From Allorhizocola rhizosphaerae (GTDB lineage: Bacteria; Actinomycetota; Actinomycetes; Mycobacteriales; Micromonosporaceae), in assembly GCF_003426775.1 (NCBI RefSeq), contig NZ_QJUG01000042.1, positions 1 through 47,532 on the forward strand: a stretch of 47,532 nucleotides of DNA. Reading direction: 5' to 3'. Positions 8,630 through 16,960 of the stretch are shown here, one piece after another. A model generated the notes under the pieces. It saw only the letters and a list, made by a program, of their open reading frames with translations, made no database searches and was not told the origin of the DNA. Position 1 is the first letter of the stretch. Every line of letters starts with the position of its first letter. The position numbers and the translations under genes are program-made.

Positions 8630-9454
8630 TCAGCGCGCGAAATTTCCGTAGACGTGCATGGTCCACGGATCGGTGCGCACGCTCGACACCACGGTTTCGA
8701 GGCTGGCCTCCTTCTGCAGCCACTGTGCCACCTCCGCCAGCCACGGCTGCTCGGTCGCCCAGTGACCAGCATCGATCAGTGCCGGGCCGCCCTCCAACAG
8801 GTGGTCGCTCGCCTTGTGGTGCTTGAGATCTCCGGTGAGGTACACATCCACGCCCAGCTCGCGGGCCTGCGGAAGAAATTCGTCGCCCGAGCCCCCGCAC
8901 ACGGCGACCAGCGTGATGCGCTTGGCCGGATCACCCGCGATGCGCACCCCCAGGTCGCCGGTTGGCAGCACGCGCGCCGCCAGCTGAGCGAACTCGCGAA
9001 GGGGCATCACCACCGGGAGCCGCCCGACCCGGCCGTGCCCGCGCCCGTCCCCGGTCGCGGGGAACTTCGCCGGCCGCAGCGGCATCCGCCCCACGATGCC
9101 CAGCGCGTCGGCGAGCGCATCGCTCACCCCCGGACTCGCGATATCGGCGTTGGTATGCGCCACAAACAGGGCCACGTCGTTCGCGATCAAATCGTGGATC
9201 ATGCGCCCGGCCGGGTTGACCGCCGCCACCGACGACACACCCTTGAGCAGCAGCGGGTGGTGGGCCAGGATCAGGTCGGCCTTCAGCGCGATCGCATCGG
9301 CCACCGTGTCCGGCGTGACGTCGATCACGCATAGCACGCGGTGGATCGACCGCTCGGGCCGCCCGGTCACCAGGCCCACGCGGTCCCAGTGCTCGGCCCA
9401 CTCGGCCGGGTAGCGCGCCTCAAACAGGACCATCAACTCGGCGAGCCGCATCAT
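8630..9454 (-). CDS. Nif3-like dinuclear metal centre protein (YbgI/DUF34 family)
   Basis: 274 residues, full length for the short Nif3 form. Metal-ligand signatures are present: ILAHHPLLLKG (His pair), VALFVAHTNADI, GGSGDEFLPQA, VYLTGDLKHHKASDHL and LIDAGHWATEQPWL (His and Glu). The family binds two metals and has been linked to GTP cyclohydrolase I type 2 and metal or stress roles, but the reaction is uncertain. ATG 9454 follows GGGAGG at ideal spacing and overlaps the flavoprotein stop as ATGA. After its TGA the same frame stays open for about 29 GC3-rich codons before a TAG at 8534-8536, so the C-terminus may once have been longer. Confidence 0.92.
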   Translation of the reverse strand: MMRLAELMVLFEARYPAEWAEHWDRVGLVTGRPERSIHRVLCVIDVTPDTVADAIALKADLILAHHPLLLKGVSSVAAVNPAGRMIHDLIANDVALFVAHTNADIASPGVSDALADALGIVGRMPLRPAKFPATGDGRGHGRVGRLPVVMPLREFAQLAARVLPTGDLGVRIAGDPAKRITLVAVCGGSGDEFLPQARELGVDVYLTGDLKHHKASDHLLEGGPALIDAGHWATEQPWLAEVAQWLQKEASLETVVSSVRTDPWTMHVYGNFAR

Positions 9455-9981
9455 GCCTCCCATCCCTCCCCAAGCGCCCGCAAGGCCAGATGCCACGGGA
9501 AGTCTGCCCGGTGCGCCGCCCGGGGCGGGTGCAGCTTCACCACTTCGTCACCATAGAGCACCCGCACGCCCCAGCTCTTGAGCCTGACCAGACTCTCCTG
9601 GAACGCCGGGTGCCTGGCCATCGCCGAGTTGGTGTAGGGCACGGCCACGATCGGGATGCCCAGGCCGTGCGCCTCGATCAGCAGCGCGAGGGCCAGCGTG
9701 TCGGCCGCGCCGGCGGCCCACTTGTTGATGGTGTTGACCGTGGCAGGCGCGACGATGATCGCGTCGGGCAGCGGGAGCAGGTCCGGCTCGCCTGGATGCT
9801 TGAACGTGCTGCGCACCGGGTTGCCCGTCAGCTCGGCCAACGCCGGGATGTCGAGGAACGGCCGCGCGGACTCGGTCGGTACCAGACAGACATTAAAATT
9901 CTTCTTCTGTCCCAACGTAATCAGTCGCCCGACATCGCGGGCGACTGGGGAACCACAGGCGATCACGTAGAGGACCGTCAA
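9451..9981 (-). CDS. Flavoprotein (DFP-like fold)
   Basis: 176 residues. It opens LTVLYVIACGSPVARDVGRL and contains PTESARPFLD, PDAIIVAPATVNTINKWAAG and TLALALLIEAHGLGIP. These are the conserved blocks of the flavoprotein superfamily (FMN-binding, PPC decarboxylase/EpiD-like fold). The PATxNTINKWAxG block is typical of actinobacterial stand-alone members. The TTG start at 9981 overlaps the XRE stop (TTGA), with GGGAG about 7 nt upstream; the longer frame upstream is the XRE gene read out of frame. The tight coupling to the XRE regulator suggests shared function. The substrate is unknown. Confidence 0.85.
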   Translation of the reverse strand: MTVLYVIACGSPVARDVGRLITLGQKKNFNVCLVPTESARPFLDIPALAELTGNPVRSTFKHPGEPDLLPLPDAIIVAPATVNTINKWAAGAADTLALALLIEAHGLGIPIVAVPYTNSAMARHPAFQESLVRLKSWGVRVLYGDEVVKLHPPRAAHRADFPWHLALRALGEGWEA

Positions 9982-11204
9982 ACTCCTACTCCCATTTGCT
10001 CGGCCAGGTCGGCGACCTGCAGTGGCGGTGAGCCCTTCGTGCGGCGCAGCACATCGCTCATCACCTCGTGTGCGATGGGCCGGCATCTCACCTCGGCCGG
10101 CGCGATCGCATCGCACTCCAGCAGCATCTCACCCGCGCGGGCGATGTCGCCCACCTGGGTGAAGCCTCGCGCCATATCGATGAAGTGGTGCGCCCGCCGC
10201 TCCGGGACGAGCGCGTTGAACACGTGCGGATTGATCGACTCGTGCACCGCCACCGCCGCGCCGCCCTCACCGAGCTCGACCGCCGCCGCGGCCCGGTGCA
10301 GCAACACGTTCGTGGGACCAAAACTCGTCCAATAGTGGTTGGCGTCGGCGCCGACCCCCTGCGCCGCGTCTTCGGCCGCGTTGAGCAGATCGTGCATTGT
10401 CGCGCTGTCCCCCAGGCAGGAGGCGGCCATCGCGCCCTGCAGGAGGAGAAAGCCATAGACCGAGAGCCGATCCGGGTCGGCCTGCTCGGCGCCCGGACAC
10501 AGCCGGTTGGCGATGTTGACGTTGACCTCCAGCGCGGAGCGGTGCCGGCCCAGTGCGCGAAGGGCCAGCGCCACCCGAGCGGTGGCCACGCCGGCGAGCA
10601 GATGGTCGCCTGCCCGCTGCGACACGGCGATGGACCGGTCGGCCGCGAGCCAGCCGAGGTCAAGTTCGCCCATGCGGCGCATGGCCGACGACGTGATCTG
10701 GTAGACCTGCCCGAGCAGTCGTGCCGCCTCCTCGGCGTGCTCGCTGCCGGCGTATGCGGTGTCTGCGGCCTGCGCGTCGCGCAGCAGCTTGGGCAGCACC
10801 CGGGCGAGCATGCCCCACTTGGCGTGCAGGAGGGTCTGCCACGCGTGTGCCGTCGCCTTGCGCATTTCCACGATCGGCGGTGGCTCCGGCGGCGCATAGA
10901 AGAACGCGCTGATCTGGTCGTACCGCTCCAATGCGGACCGGATCTCGGCCACCTCGATCTGATCGATGCAATTCATGCTTTCGGGTCGCCGTTCCGGTTC
11001 GCGCCCCAGGAGCAGTTGCACATCCACCTGAAGCACGTCGGCGATCTCGGACGTGACGGACAGCTTGTCGAGCCTCCGCACCCCTCGCTCAACCTTGTCG
11101 ACCCAACTTTTCGACTTGCCCAGCCGGTCGGCGAAGACCTGCTGGGACATCTTTCTCCGGTTGCGCCAGTAGGCGACCCGCCGTCCTATCGGCAGCTCGT
11201 CCAT
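9978..11204 (-). CDS. XRE-family regulator with TPR-like C-terminal region
   Basis: 408 residues from ATG 11204, preceded by GGAGGG at 8 nt. Residues ~6-65 form an XRE/Cro helix-turn-helix (VAYWRNRRKMSQQVFADRLG, then KSKSWVDKVERG). The remaining ~330 residues are an all-alpha region with repeated A/L-rich helix pairs (LGWLAADRSIAVSQRAGDH…LALRALGRHRSALE), resembling the TPR-like sensory part of Streptomyces regulators. The gene heads the minus-strand operon and is coupled to the flavoprotein by a TTGA overlap. It is divergent from the prim-pol-like gene. A perfect palindrome at 11222-11236, in the predicted 5' leader, is a likely operator. Confidence 0.87.
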   Translation of the reverse strand: MDELPIGRRVAYWRNRRKMSQQVFADRLGKSKSWVDKVERGVRRLDKLSVTSEIADVLQVDVQLLLGREPERRPESMNCIDQIEVAEIRSALERYDQISAFFYAPPEPPPIVEMRKATAHAWQTLLHAKWGMLARVLPKLLRDAQAADTAYAGSEHAEEAARLLGQVYQITSSAMRRMGELDLGWLAADRSIAVSQRAGDHLLAGVATARVALALRALGRHRSALEVNVNIANRLCPGAEQADPDRLSVYGFLLLQGAMAASCLGDSATMHDLLNAAEDAAQGVGADANHYWTSFGPTNVLLHRAAAAVELGEGGAAVAVHESINPHVFNALVPERRAHHFIDMARGFTQVGDIARAGEMLLECDAIAPAEVRCRPIAHEVMSDVLRRTKGSPPLQVADLAEQMGVGV

Positions 11205-11221
11205 GGTCCCAGCCCTCCGAT

Positions 11222-11320
11222 CGCACAACTTGTGCGGGTACATCTCGAAGTCCCTAGTAACTTAAGATGCAAGTTGCAGTTAGAGATTGCAGAACGACTC
11301 TTGCGATTTTGGACCTTGCA
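11222..11320. promoter_or_regulatory. Divergent XRE/prim-pol promoter region with palindrome and TTGC repeats
   Basis: A perfect 7-bp inverted repeat with a 1-base centre (cgcacaacttgtgcg) lies at 11222-11236, just upstream of the XRE start. TTGCA/TTGCG words recur at 11274, 11287, 11301 and 11316, spaced 13, 14 and 15 bp. This is locally AT-rich for the window. Autoregulation by the XRE protein is inferred, not shown. Confidence 0.5.
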
Positions 11321-11357
11321 AAGGTCAACGAAATGTGAAGGCGAAGGTGACGCACAG

Positions 11358-11960
11358 ATGAATGTCAACATGTTTATGCGAATGCGGATGCGTCGTGCGG
11401 CGAAAACCTTCGTCGGCCACGGCTGGCCGGTCATGCCGGGCGGATACTTCAACGGCGAACGCATGGCCTGCGACAGGGCGACCTGCTGGGCCACGAGCTG
11501 CCATCCGGTGCTGCCCGACTGGGAGCACCACACCGGGTTCGCTGAAGACTGGTGGAACCGCAAACCGCATTCGGTGCTCCTGCCGACGGGACACGCATTT
11601 GACGCCATCGAGGTCCCCATGCTCGTTGGCTCAGTTGTCAAAGCGCCACCCGGGCCCGTGATCGTCACACCCGCCGGACACTGGATCTTTTTGGTGCGAA
11701 GGGGATCCCCGCTGCTGCCCATCCTCGCCGACCGGTCCGACATCGTGCAGCACACGGCCGGATCATGGATCCCGGCGCCGCCCACCGTCCTGCCGGAAGG
11801 CCCGGTGCGCTGGCACGTCACGCCCCGGCAGGTCGGCTGGCGGTTGCCCGCCCCCGACCAGGTGCAGGCGGCCATCATCGGGGCGCTCGTCGCCCTCGAC
11901 GCCACCTTCCTTGACCGACCGCTGAGCGTCCGCCCGTCCCGCAGATTCGCCCACGCGTAG
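11358..11960 (+). CDS. Prim-pol-like protein (bifunctional DNA primase/polymerase N-terminal domain family)
   Basis: 200 residues. ATG 11358 is preceded by AAGGTGA at 7-8 nt. After a Met/Arg-rich start it shows GHGWPVMPGG, a cysteine-bearing stretch (CDRATCWATSC), WWNRKPHSVLLPTGHAFDAIEV and a C-terminal RWHVTPRQVGWRLP. This pattern is seen in the short actinobacterial proteins annotated as bifunctional DNA primase/polymerase. Only the N-terminal module is present, with no helicase or primase C-terminal part, and I cannot confirm a full catalytic acid triad. It may be a degenerate, non-polymerase use of the fold. It is divergent from the XRE/flavoprotein pair. Confidence 0.7.
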   Translation: MNVNMFMRMRMRRAAKTFVGHGWPVMPGGYFNGERMACDRATCWATSCHPVLPDWEHHTGFAEDWWNRKPHSVLLPTGHAFDAIEVPMLVGSVVKAPPGPVIVTPAGHWIFLVRRGSPLLPILADRSDIVQHTAGSWIPAPPTVLPEGPVRWHVTPRQVGWRLPAPDQVQAAIIGALVALDATFLDRPLSVRPSRRFAHA

Positions 11961-12114
11961 TAATCGCCAGCTTCGCTCGTTAGTCGAAGCATGGTAGACA
12001 ATCTAGAGCGTCCCGAATCCAGCGTCGAGTATCAATTTGTTTTCGGGTACGCCGGCACCCGCCCGGGTGGTTCCCGACCAAGCGGATCCCACCCAGGGGG
12101 TACGCAACGACCGA

Positions 12115-13212
12115 TCAGATGATGCTGGTCCACTGGTGAGAGTCGGCGATTCGGCCATATTGGATGTCCACGAGGGACTGCCGCAAAGCGCTGGTGACCG
12201 GTCCCGTGCCGCCGTCGCCGATCACGAACTCGCCCTCGGCAGCACGCACTCGCCCGATCGGGGTAAGCACGGCGGCGGTCCCGCAGGCGAACGTCTCGAC
12301 AATCTCGCCACTGGCCGCCCCGTCACGCCACTCGTCGATGGTCACGGGGCGTTCGGTCACCGTGCGGCCCTCCTCGCGGGCCAGCGTGATGACCGAGTCA
12401 CGCGTGATTCCCGGCAGGATCGCGCCGTTGAGCTCGGGGGTCGCCAGGGAGCCATCGGCGTACACGAAAAAGACATTCATGCCGCCCAACTCATCAATAT
12501 ATCTTCTGTGCACCGCATCCAAGTACACCACCTGGTCGCAGCCCTGCTCGATGGCCTGCGCCTGGGCGATCAGGCCCGCCGCGTAGTTGCCGCCGCACTT
12601 CGCCGCGCCCGTGCCGCCCGGCGCGGCACGCGAGAAGTCGGTGGACACCCACAGCGTCACGGGCTTGACACCGCCCGAGAAATACGACCCGACGGGCGAG
12701 GCGATGAGCACGTAAAGATATTCCAGCGAGGGCCGCACACCGAGGAAAACCTCGCTCGCGTATTGGAACGGGCGCAGATAGAGGCTGCTCTCGCCGTCGG
12801 ACGGCACCCACTCGCGATCGACGTTGACCAGGTGCCGGATCGAGCCGAGGAACAGCTCCTCGGGCAGCGGGGCCATCGCCATGCGATGTGCCGAGTCGAC
12901 GAACCGGCGCGCGTTGGCGTCGGCCCGGAACAGGCCGAGCTTGCCATCGACACGGTTGTAGACCTTCAGGCCCTCGAAAATCTCCTGCGCGTAGTGCAGG
13001 ACCGCCGTCGCCGGATCCATCGGGATCGGTGCGCGCGGCTCGACCCGCGCGTCATACCACCCCTTGCCCTCCGCGTAGCGGATCGTGACCATGTGGTCGG
13101 TGAACACCCGGCCAAACCCCGGGTTGGCCAGGAGCGCCTCGCGCTCGGTGGCCGTTACCGGCTGCGGATTCCTGTGGATCTCGAAGTCGATCATGCCACC
13201 ACCACCGCTCAT
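12115..13212 (-). CDS. ilvE: Branched-chain amino acid aminotransferase
   Basis: PLP enzyme (class IV) catalysing the final reversible transamination of 2-keto acids with glutamate to give Val, Leu or Ile. 365 residues, the usual length for the larger actinobacterial form. The PLP lysine is K205 in GTGAAKCGGNY. Other signatures are FEGLKVYN, LYLRPFQYASE, DELGGMNVFFV and LNGAILPGITRDSV. ATG 13212 has GGAGGG 8 nt upstream. It lies downstream of leuB on the same strand, separated by 128 bp with a hairpin, so the two may have separate promoters. An inverted pair gggtgaa/ttcaccc at 13246-13252 and 13271-13277 lies in the leader. Confidence 0.96.
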   Translation of the reverse strand: MSGGGGMIDFEIHRNPQPVTATEREALLANPGFGRVFTDHMVTIRYAEGKGWYDARVEPRAPIPMDPATAVLHYAQEIFEGLKVYNRVDGKLGLFRADANARRFVDSAHRMAMAPLPEELFLGSIRHLVNVDREWVPSDGESSLYLRPFQYASEVFLGVRPSLEYLYVLIASPVGSYFSGGVKPVTLWVSTDFSRAAPGGTGAAKCGGNYAAGLIAQAQAIEQGCDQVVYLDAVHRRYIDELGGMNVFFVYADGSLATPELNGAILPGITRDSVITLAREEGRTVTERPVTIDEWRDGAASGEIVETFACGTAAVLTPIGRVRAAEGEFVIGDGGTGPVTSALRQSLVDIQYGRIADSHQWTSII

Positions 13213-13311
13213 AAGCGCTGCCCTCCAGGCTCGAAACTGCTTCTCGGGTGAAACTTACCTCTAACGTTCGTTCACCCCATAGCGCCCTGGTGGCCGGGAT
13301 CGCCTCATGCG

Positions 13312-13330
13312 CCTGGCCAACAAGGCCAGG
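13312..13330 (-). terminator. Hairpin after leuB
   Basis: A perfect 7-bp stem, CCTGGCC/GGCCAGG, with a 5-nt loop begins 10 nt after the leuB stop. There is no T-run. It may attenuate readthrough from leuB into ilvE. Confidence 0.5.
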
Positions 13331-13340
13331 GGCCTTGCGT

Positions 13341-14369
13341 CTAGCTCACAAGTACCGCTACTCGATCGCCCACTTCCGGCGTGCGGATCGGCTCGCCGGA
13401 AACACGACCCGCCAGCTCCTGCCCGACGGCCTCCTTGACCCTGCGCGCCGCCTCGGCCTGGCCGAGATGGTCGAGCAGGAGCGAGACCGACAGGATGGCC
13501 GCGATCGGGTCGGCCTTGCCAAGACCCGCGATGTCGGGCGCCGAACCGTGCACGGGCTCGAACATCGACGGATAATCACCGGTCGGGTTGATGTTGCCGC
13601 TCGCGGCCAGGCCGATGCCTCCGGTGATGGCGGCCGCGATGTCGGTGAGGATGTCGCCGAACAGGTTGTCGGTGACGACCACGTCGTAACGCTGGGGGTT
13701 GGTCACCAGGAACATGGCCGCGGCGTCGACATGCTGATATTCGGTCGTCACGTCGGGGAACTCGCGGGCGACCTCGGCGAAGGTGCGCGCCCACAGGCCG
13801 CCGGCGTGCGTGAGCACGTTGGTCTTGTGCACCATGGTGACCTTGCGGCGCTCGCGGTGGCGCGCCCGCTGGAACGCGTCGCGGATCACGCGCTCGACGC
13901 CGTGCCGGGTGTTGAGGCTCTCCTCCGTCGCGATCTCGGCGGGCGTGCCGCGGTGCAGTGTGCCGCCGGCACCGGTGTAAAGCCCCTCGGTGCCCTCGCG
14001 CACGACCACGAAGTCGATCTCGCCCGCCTTGAGGTTGGCGAGTGGGCCCGCCGTGCCGGGCCACAGCCGGGACGGGCGCAGGTTGACGTATTGGTCGAAG
14101 TCGAAGCGCAGCTTGAGCAGGAGACCCCGCTCCAGCACACCCGGTGGGACGGTCGGGTCGCCGACCGCGCCGAGCAGAATCGCGTCGTGCTGGGCCAGCT
14201 CGTCGCGGACCGAGTCGGGCAGGACCTCGCCCGAGCGGTGATAGCGGGCGGCGCCTAGGTCATAGTCGACCAGCTCGAAGCCGGGAGAGACCGCGTTGAG
14301 CACCTTGATGGCCTCCGCGACAACCTCGGGCCCGATCCCGTCCCCGCCAACCACCGCAATACTTGTCAC
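13341..14369 (-). CDS. leuB: 3-isopropylmalate dehydrogenase
   Basis: Catalyses NAD-dependent oxidative decarboxylation of 3-isopropylmalate in leucine synthesis. 342 residues, of the short actinobacterial type. It shows GGDGIGPEV at the N-terminus, [17 protein letters not shown] for substrate contacts, the catalytic Tyr/Lys region ([19 protein letters not shown]) and the metal/substrate block [13 protein letters not shown]. The NAD-binding loop is [13 protein letters not shown]. The start is GTG 14369. Upstream, ttccaca-a-tgtgaaa at about 14411-14425 is a near-perfect inverted repeat that could be an operator. The gene sits on the same strand as ilvE and the VOC/TetR pair. Confidence 0.97.
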   Translation of the reverse strand: MTSIAVVGGDGIGPEVVAEAIKVLNAVSPGFELVDYDLGAARYHRSGEVLPDSVRDELAQHDAILLGAVGDPTVPPGVLERGLLLKLRFDFDQYVNLRPSRLWPGTAGPLANLKAGEIDFVVVREGTEGLYTGAGGTLHRGTPAEIATEESLNTRHGVERVIRDAFQRARHRERRKVTMVHKTNVLTHAGGLWARTFAEVAREFPDVTTEYQHVDAAAMFLVTNPQRYDVVVTDNLFGDILTDIAAAITGGIGLAASGNINPTGDYPSMFEPVHGSAPDIAGLGKADPIAAILSVSLLLDHLGQAEAARRVKEAVGQELAGRVSGEPIRTPEVGDRVAVLVS

Positions 14370-14455
14370 GCTGCCACCCTAGTAGCTCGTCCTATCCATC
14401 GGTACTCGCGTTCCACAATGTGAAAACCGTTCGAGCGGCGCTCGTGCCGCGGACA

Positions 14456-15433
14456 TCAGCCGGCGCTGGTTCTGAAGATGACAGCGGCGCCGAGAGCTTC
14501 GCCGGCCGGCACGACGAGCTCGCCCTTGCGTCCCTTGGTATATGGCACCGTGGCCGCCCGCAAATGGCGCTCTGTCTGGGCGATGTCATGCACCGAAATC
14601 GTGTACGCGACGAAGGCGGGAATGAACGGCGGATGCTCGCCCGGCAGGACGTCGGGCAAGGCGGAGGCGGCGACGAGGGAGACTGTGGCGTCGCCGTCGA
14701 GTCCGAAAGTCCGCACGGGGCCATTGCGGTCAGCGGCGCAGCCGAGGTAAGTCTCGTAGCGATGCTCGAAGTCCGACAAAGCGTCGTCGGGAACACACAT
14801 CATGCATCCAACCAGATCGATAGCGCCGTTAGCGTGCTCCAGCCGGCGTTGCCCCAAAACGGTGGTGTTTTCGGCGACACCGACCCTGCCTTCGGGCAAC
14901 AGTCCGCGTGGCGCGTCCGGCTCGTCGCTGTTGATCTCAAGGTAGCGGGCTGGAACCATTCGGATCCCATCGGCGGTTTCTATCGGGCGCTGTATCGCGT
15001 GCACTCCACCATGGCCAACGCCGGCGGCGGCCAGCCGGGTGGCGACGCGATCCAGGTCTGCCGAGTCGAAGATCAGGATGTGCATGCCTTGGAACCGGTT
15101 CAGGCAGACGGTGAGGTTCGCTACGGCGCCGCGAACGGCGGCCAGGAGCCCCGGCAGTCTGTCGGCCGGCACCTTGAGGGGCATCAAGTGAGCTTCATCC
15201 GGGACCGGCTGGCCGTCCTGGACGACGGTGACAAGCTCCACAAAGTTGCGGCGCAGGGAGATGTGGGTGTTTGCGGCGCCGACCGGGCGAGCGGGCGCTT
15301 GCGCAGCGGTGGGCATTGTCGGATAGGTCGGTGGTGGCACGGTGAAGCCCAGTCGACGGTAGGTGCTGATCGCTGTGGTCATGTCTTCCACGACCAGGCC
15401 CGCGTGGTGCAGGCCGCTTAGGTCGTTGCCCAT
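14456..15433 (-). CDS. VOC superfamily (glyoxalase-like) protein
   Basis: 325 residues with two vicinal-oxygen-chelate-like halves. The N-terminal half is LSGLHHAGLVVEDMTTAISTYRRLGF…NTHISLRRNFVELV; the C-terminal half has HILIFDSADLDRVATRLAAAG, then FVAYTISVHDIAQTERHLRAATVPY. The layout resembles glyoxalase-like proteins of the Glyoxalase_3 type. ATG 15433 is chosen because AAAGGTGA precedes it by 6 nt; the GTG at 15442 would overlap the TetR stop. It is transcribed with the upstream TetR gene, so it is a probable target of that regulator. Substrate unknown. Confidence 0.8.
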   Translation of the reverse strand: MGNDLSGLHHAGLVVEDMTTAISTYRRLGFTVPPPTYPTMPTAAQAPARPVGAANTHISLRRNFVELVTVVQDGQPVPDEAHLMPLKVPADRLPGLLAAVRGAVANLTVCLNRFQGMHILIFDSADLDRVATRLAAAGVGHGGVHAIQRPIETADGIRMVPARYLEINSDEPDAPRGLLPEGRVGVAENTTVLGQRRLEHANGAIDLVGCMMCVPDDALSDFEHRYETYLGCAADRNGPVRTFGLDGDATVSLVAASALPDVLPGEHPPFIPAFVAYTISVHDIAQTERHLRAATVPYTKGRKGELVVPAGEALGAAVIFRTSAG

Positions 15434-15438
15434 GTTGG

Positions 15439-16158
15439 TCACCTTTCGTCGACGGATGCGCCATAGGCGGCGCGGCGGTAGTCGTCGGTGTGCCTGTCCA
15501 AGATGGCGATGGCCCGCGGCGCGGCGGTGATGAACCGCGCCGAAGGTGGCGGCTTCGCCGGCTCGAACGCGTGGCGCAGGAGGTCGGCGACCTGGTCGGC
15601 CTTTGCCTGGAGGGTCAGGTCCACCCCGGAGGGTAGGAGCGGGTCAATGCCGAAGAAGCCGAACATGACCGCGGGCAGGGTGTAGTCCAGATCCTCTGGG
15701 CGCAGTCCGGCCCGCAGCAGGCCGTTGTCGGCGAGCACGCCCAGATATTCGCGGGAGGCAAGCAGCTTGCCGCTCTGCAGCGGTCGGCGGGCCGGGCTGG
15801 AGAGAAACCGGTCCAATACCTCGGCGTCCCGGGTGAAGATGGCGCGCAGCACCGGCCGGGCCATCGCCTCCAGGAAGAAGTGACGCATGTACTGATGCAA
15901 GGCGATCTGCCGCGGGTCGTCGCGCATGGCGGCCACCACCGCGCCGAGCATCGCCACGGCCTCTCGCGCACCGACGGCGAAGAACAACTGCTCACGACTG
16001 CGCCAGTGCAGATAGACGGTACCCTTCCCGACCCCGGCACGCCGGGCGATCTCGTCGATGGTCACCCGCCGGTATCCCCAGCGCAGCAGCAAATCCCTTG
16101 CCGCGTCAAGGATCCGGTCGGCGCGGTCGATGTGGCTCGTCGGCTGCGGCTCGGTCAT
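15439..16158 (-). CDS. TetR-family transcriptional regulator
   Basis: 239 residues. Residues ~12-60 are the TetR helix-turn-helix: ILDAARDLLLRWGYRRVTI, then DEIARRAGVGKGTVYLHWRS. The C-terminal ligand domain is generic. ATG 16158 has GGGAGG 6 nt upstream. A perfect 17-bp inverted repeat lies immediately upstream (16165-16213) and overlaps the likely promoter, so autoregulation is expected. The VOC gene starts 5 nt after its stop, and a flavin-oxidase gene is divergent. The three look like one regulon. Confidence 0.92.
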   Translation of the reverse strand: MTEPQPTSHIDRADRILDAARDLLLRWGYRRVTIDEIARRAGVGKGTVYLHWRSREQLFFAVGAREAVAMLGAVVAAMRDDPRQIALHQYMRHFFLEAMARPVLRAIFTRDAEVLDRFLSSPARRPLQSGKLLASREYLGVLADNGLLRAGLRPEDLDYTLPAVMFGFFGIDPLLPSGVDLTLQAKADQVADLLRHAFEPAKPPPSARFITAAPRAIAILDRHTDDYRRAAYGASVDER

Positions 16159-16164
16159 GTTCCT

Positions 16165-16213
16165 CCCTTGTGACTGATGACCAGAATAGCATTTCAGTCA
16201 TCAGTCACAAGGG
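16165..16213. promoter_or_regulatory. TetR operator: perfect 17-bp inverted repeat over the promoter
   Basis: Arms 16165-16181 (cccttgtgactgatgac) and 16197-16213 are exact reverse complements around a 15-nt spacer. On the minus strand TTGTGA and TATTCT lie 16 nt apart and fit -35/-10 boxes inside the repeat, so a bound dimer would block transcription of the tetR-VOC pair. The divergent oxidase gene shares the site. Confidence 0.85.
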
Positions 16214-16269
16214 CAGAATCTTCCTCGGCACAGGTGTCGATCCGCCCACTGCCCGTTCGACGCGTGGGT

Positions 16270-16800
16270 ATGACCGACTACATGACAGAGCCGACCTCAA
16301 CCCGCAACCTCGACCGATACGGCAACGCGGAGCTGCCGTGGAGCCGCCCGCGCGATCTGCTCGTCAGCGAAACGCCAACGTCAGACCTGACATTCTTTGT
16401 GGCCACCGTCCGGCCCAATGGACGCCCGCACATCGCGGGGGTCGGGGCCCTGTGGGTCGACGACGCGCTCTACATCGTGAGCGGGCCGGGCACGCGCAAG
16501 TCGCGCAACCTCGCCGCCAATCCGGCGTGCAGTGTGTCGGTGCGCCTGCGCGGCATAGATCTCGTGATGGAGGGCGACGCGCACCGGGTCACCGACGCGT
16601 CCACTTTGGAGCATGTGGCGGCCATGTACCGCAAGGGCGGCTGGCCCGCGGAGGTCGACGGCGACGCGTTCACCGCGCCATACAGTGCGCCGAGCGCCGG
16701 TCCGCCGCCGTGGTACCTGTACCGCCTTACGCTGCACTCCGCCGTCGGCGTCGCCGGTGCCGAACCCCACGGCGCCACCCGCTGGGACTTCGCCCACTGA
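16270..16800 (+). CDS. Pyridoxamine 5'-phosphate oxidase-like flavin/F420-binding protein
   Basis: 176 residues in the split-barrel fold. It contains TFFVATVRPNGRPHIAGVGALWVDDALYIV, SRNLAANPACSVSVRL and a C-terminal aromatic segment (PPPWYLYRLTLHSAVGVAGAEPHGATRWDF). These are usual in actinobacterial PNPOx-family proteins, which bind FMN or F420; true vitamin B6 activity is not implied. ATG 16270 is the likely start (ATG 16282 is possible); ribosome sites are weak. It is divergent from the TetR gene with the operator between them. Two hairpins follow its stop. Confidence 0.8.
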   Translation: MTDYMTEPTSTRNLDRYGNAELPWSRPRDLLVSETPTSDLTFFVATVRPNGRPHIAGVGALWVDDALYIVSGPGTRKSRNLAANPACSVSVRLRGIDLVMEGDAHRVTDASTLEHVAAMYRKGGWPAEVDGDAFTAPYSAPSAGPPPWYLYRLTLHSAVGVAGAEPHGATRWDFAH

Positions 16801-16810
16801 ATACGCAACC

Positions 16811-16834
16811 CCGTGGCACAGTCCTCAGCCACGG
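16811..16834 (+). terminator. Short hairpin after the PNPOx-like gene
   Basis: A perfect 7-bp stem, ccgtggc/gccacgg, with a 10-nt loop starts 11 nt after the stop codon. There is no T-run. Confidence 0.45.
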
Positions 16835-16890
16835 ACGCGAGGCCGCCCTTCCGCTGCCGCGTCTGGACGAACGCCGCAGCGGGAAAGCAA

Positions 16891-16921
16891 GAGCCCCGGG
16901 CGCACGTTACGCCCGGGGCTC
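16891..16921. terminator. Bidirectional terminator between PNPOx-like gene and serA
   Basis: A perfect 12-bp stem, gagccccgggcg/cgcccggggctc, with a 7-nt loop sits between two convergent genes. It is very GC-rich and lacks a clear T-run on either strand, as is usual for actinobacterial terminators. Confidence 0.75.
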
Positions 16922-16960
16922 CCGCTACCGGAGGTCCGAAATGGACAGTCGGATGGTGGC

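Noticed and set aside
9451-9981. coaBC / phosphopantothenoylcysteine decarboxylase
   Set aside because: It is only a single ~176-residue flavoprotein domain, lacks the synthetase half and is coupled to a regulator rather than CoA genes.
10068-11357. Long plus-strand open frame running into the prim-pol-like gene
   Set aside because: It lies antisense to the XRE gene, has no family signal and an arginine/histidine-rich antisense composition. The real gene starts at 11358 with a ribosome site.
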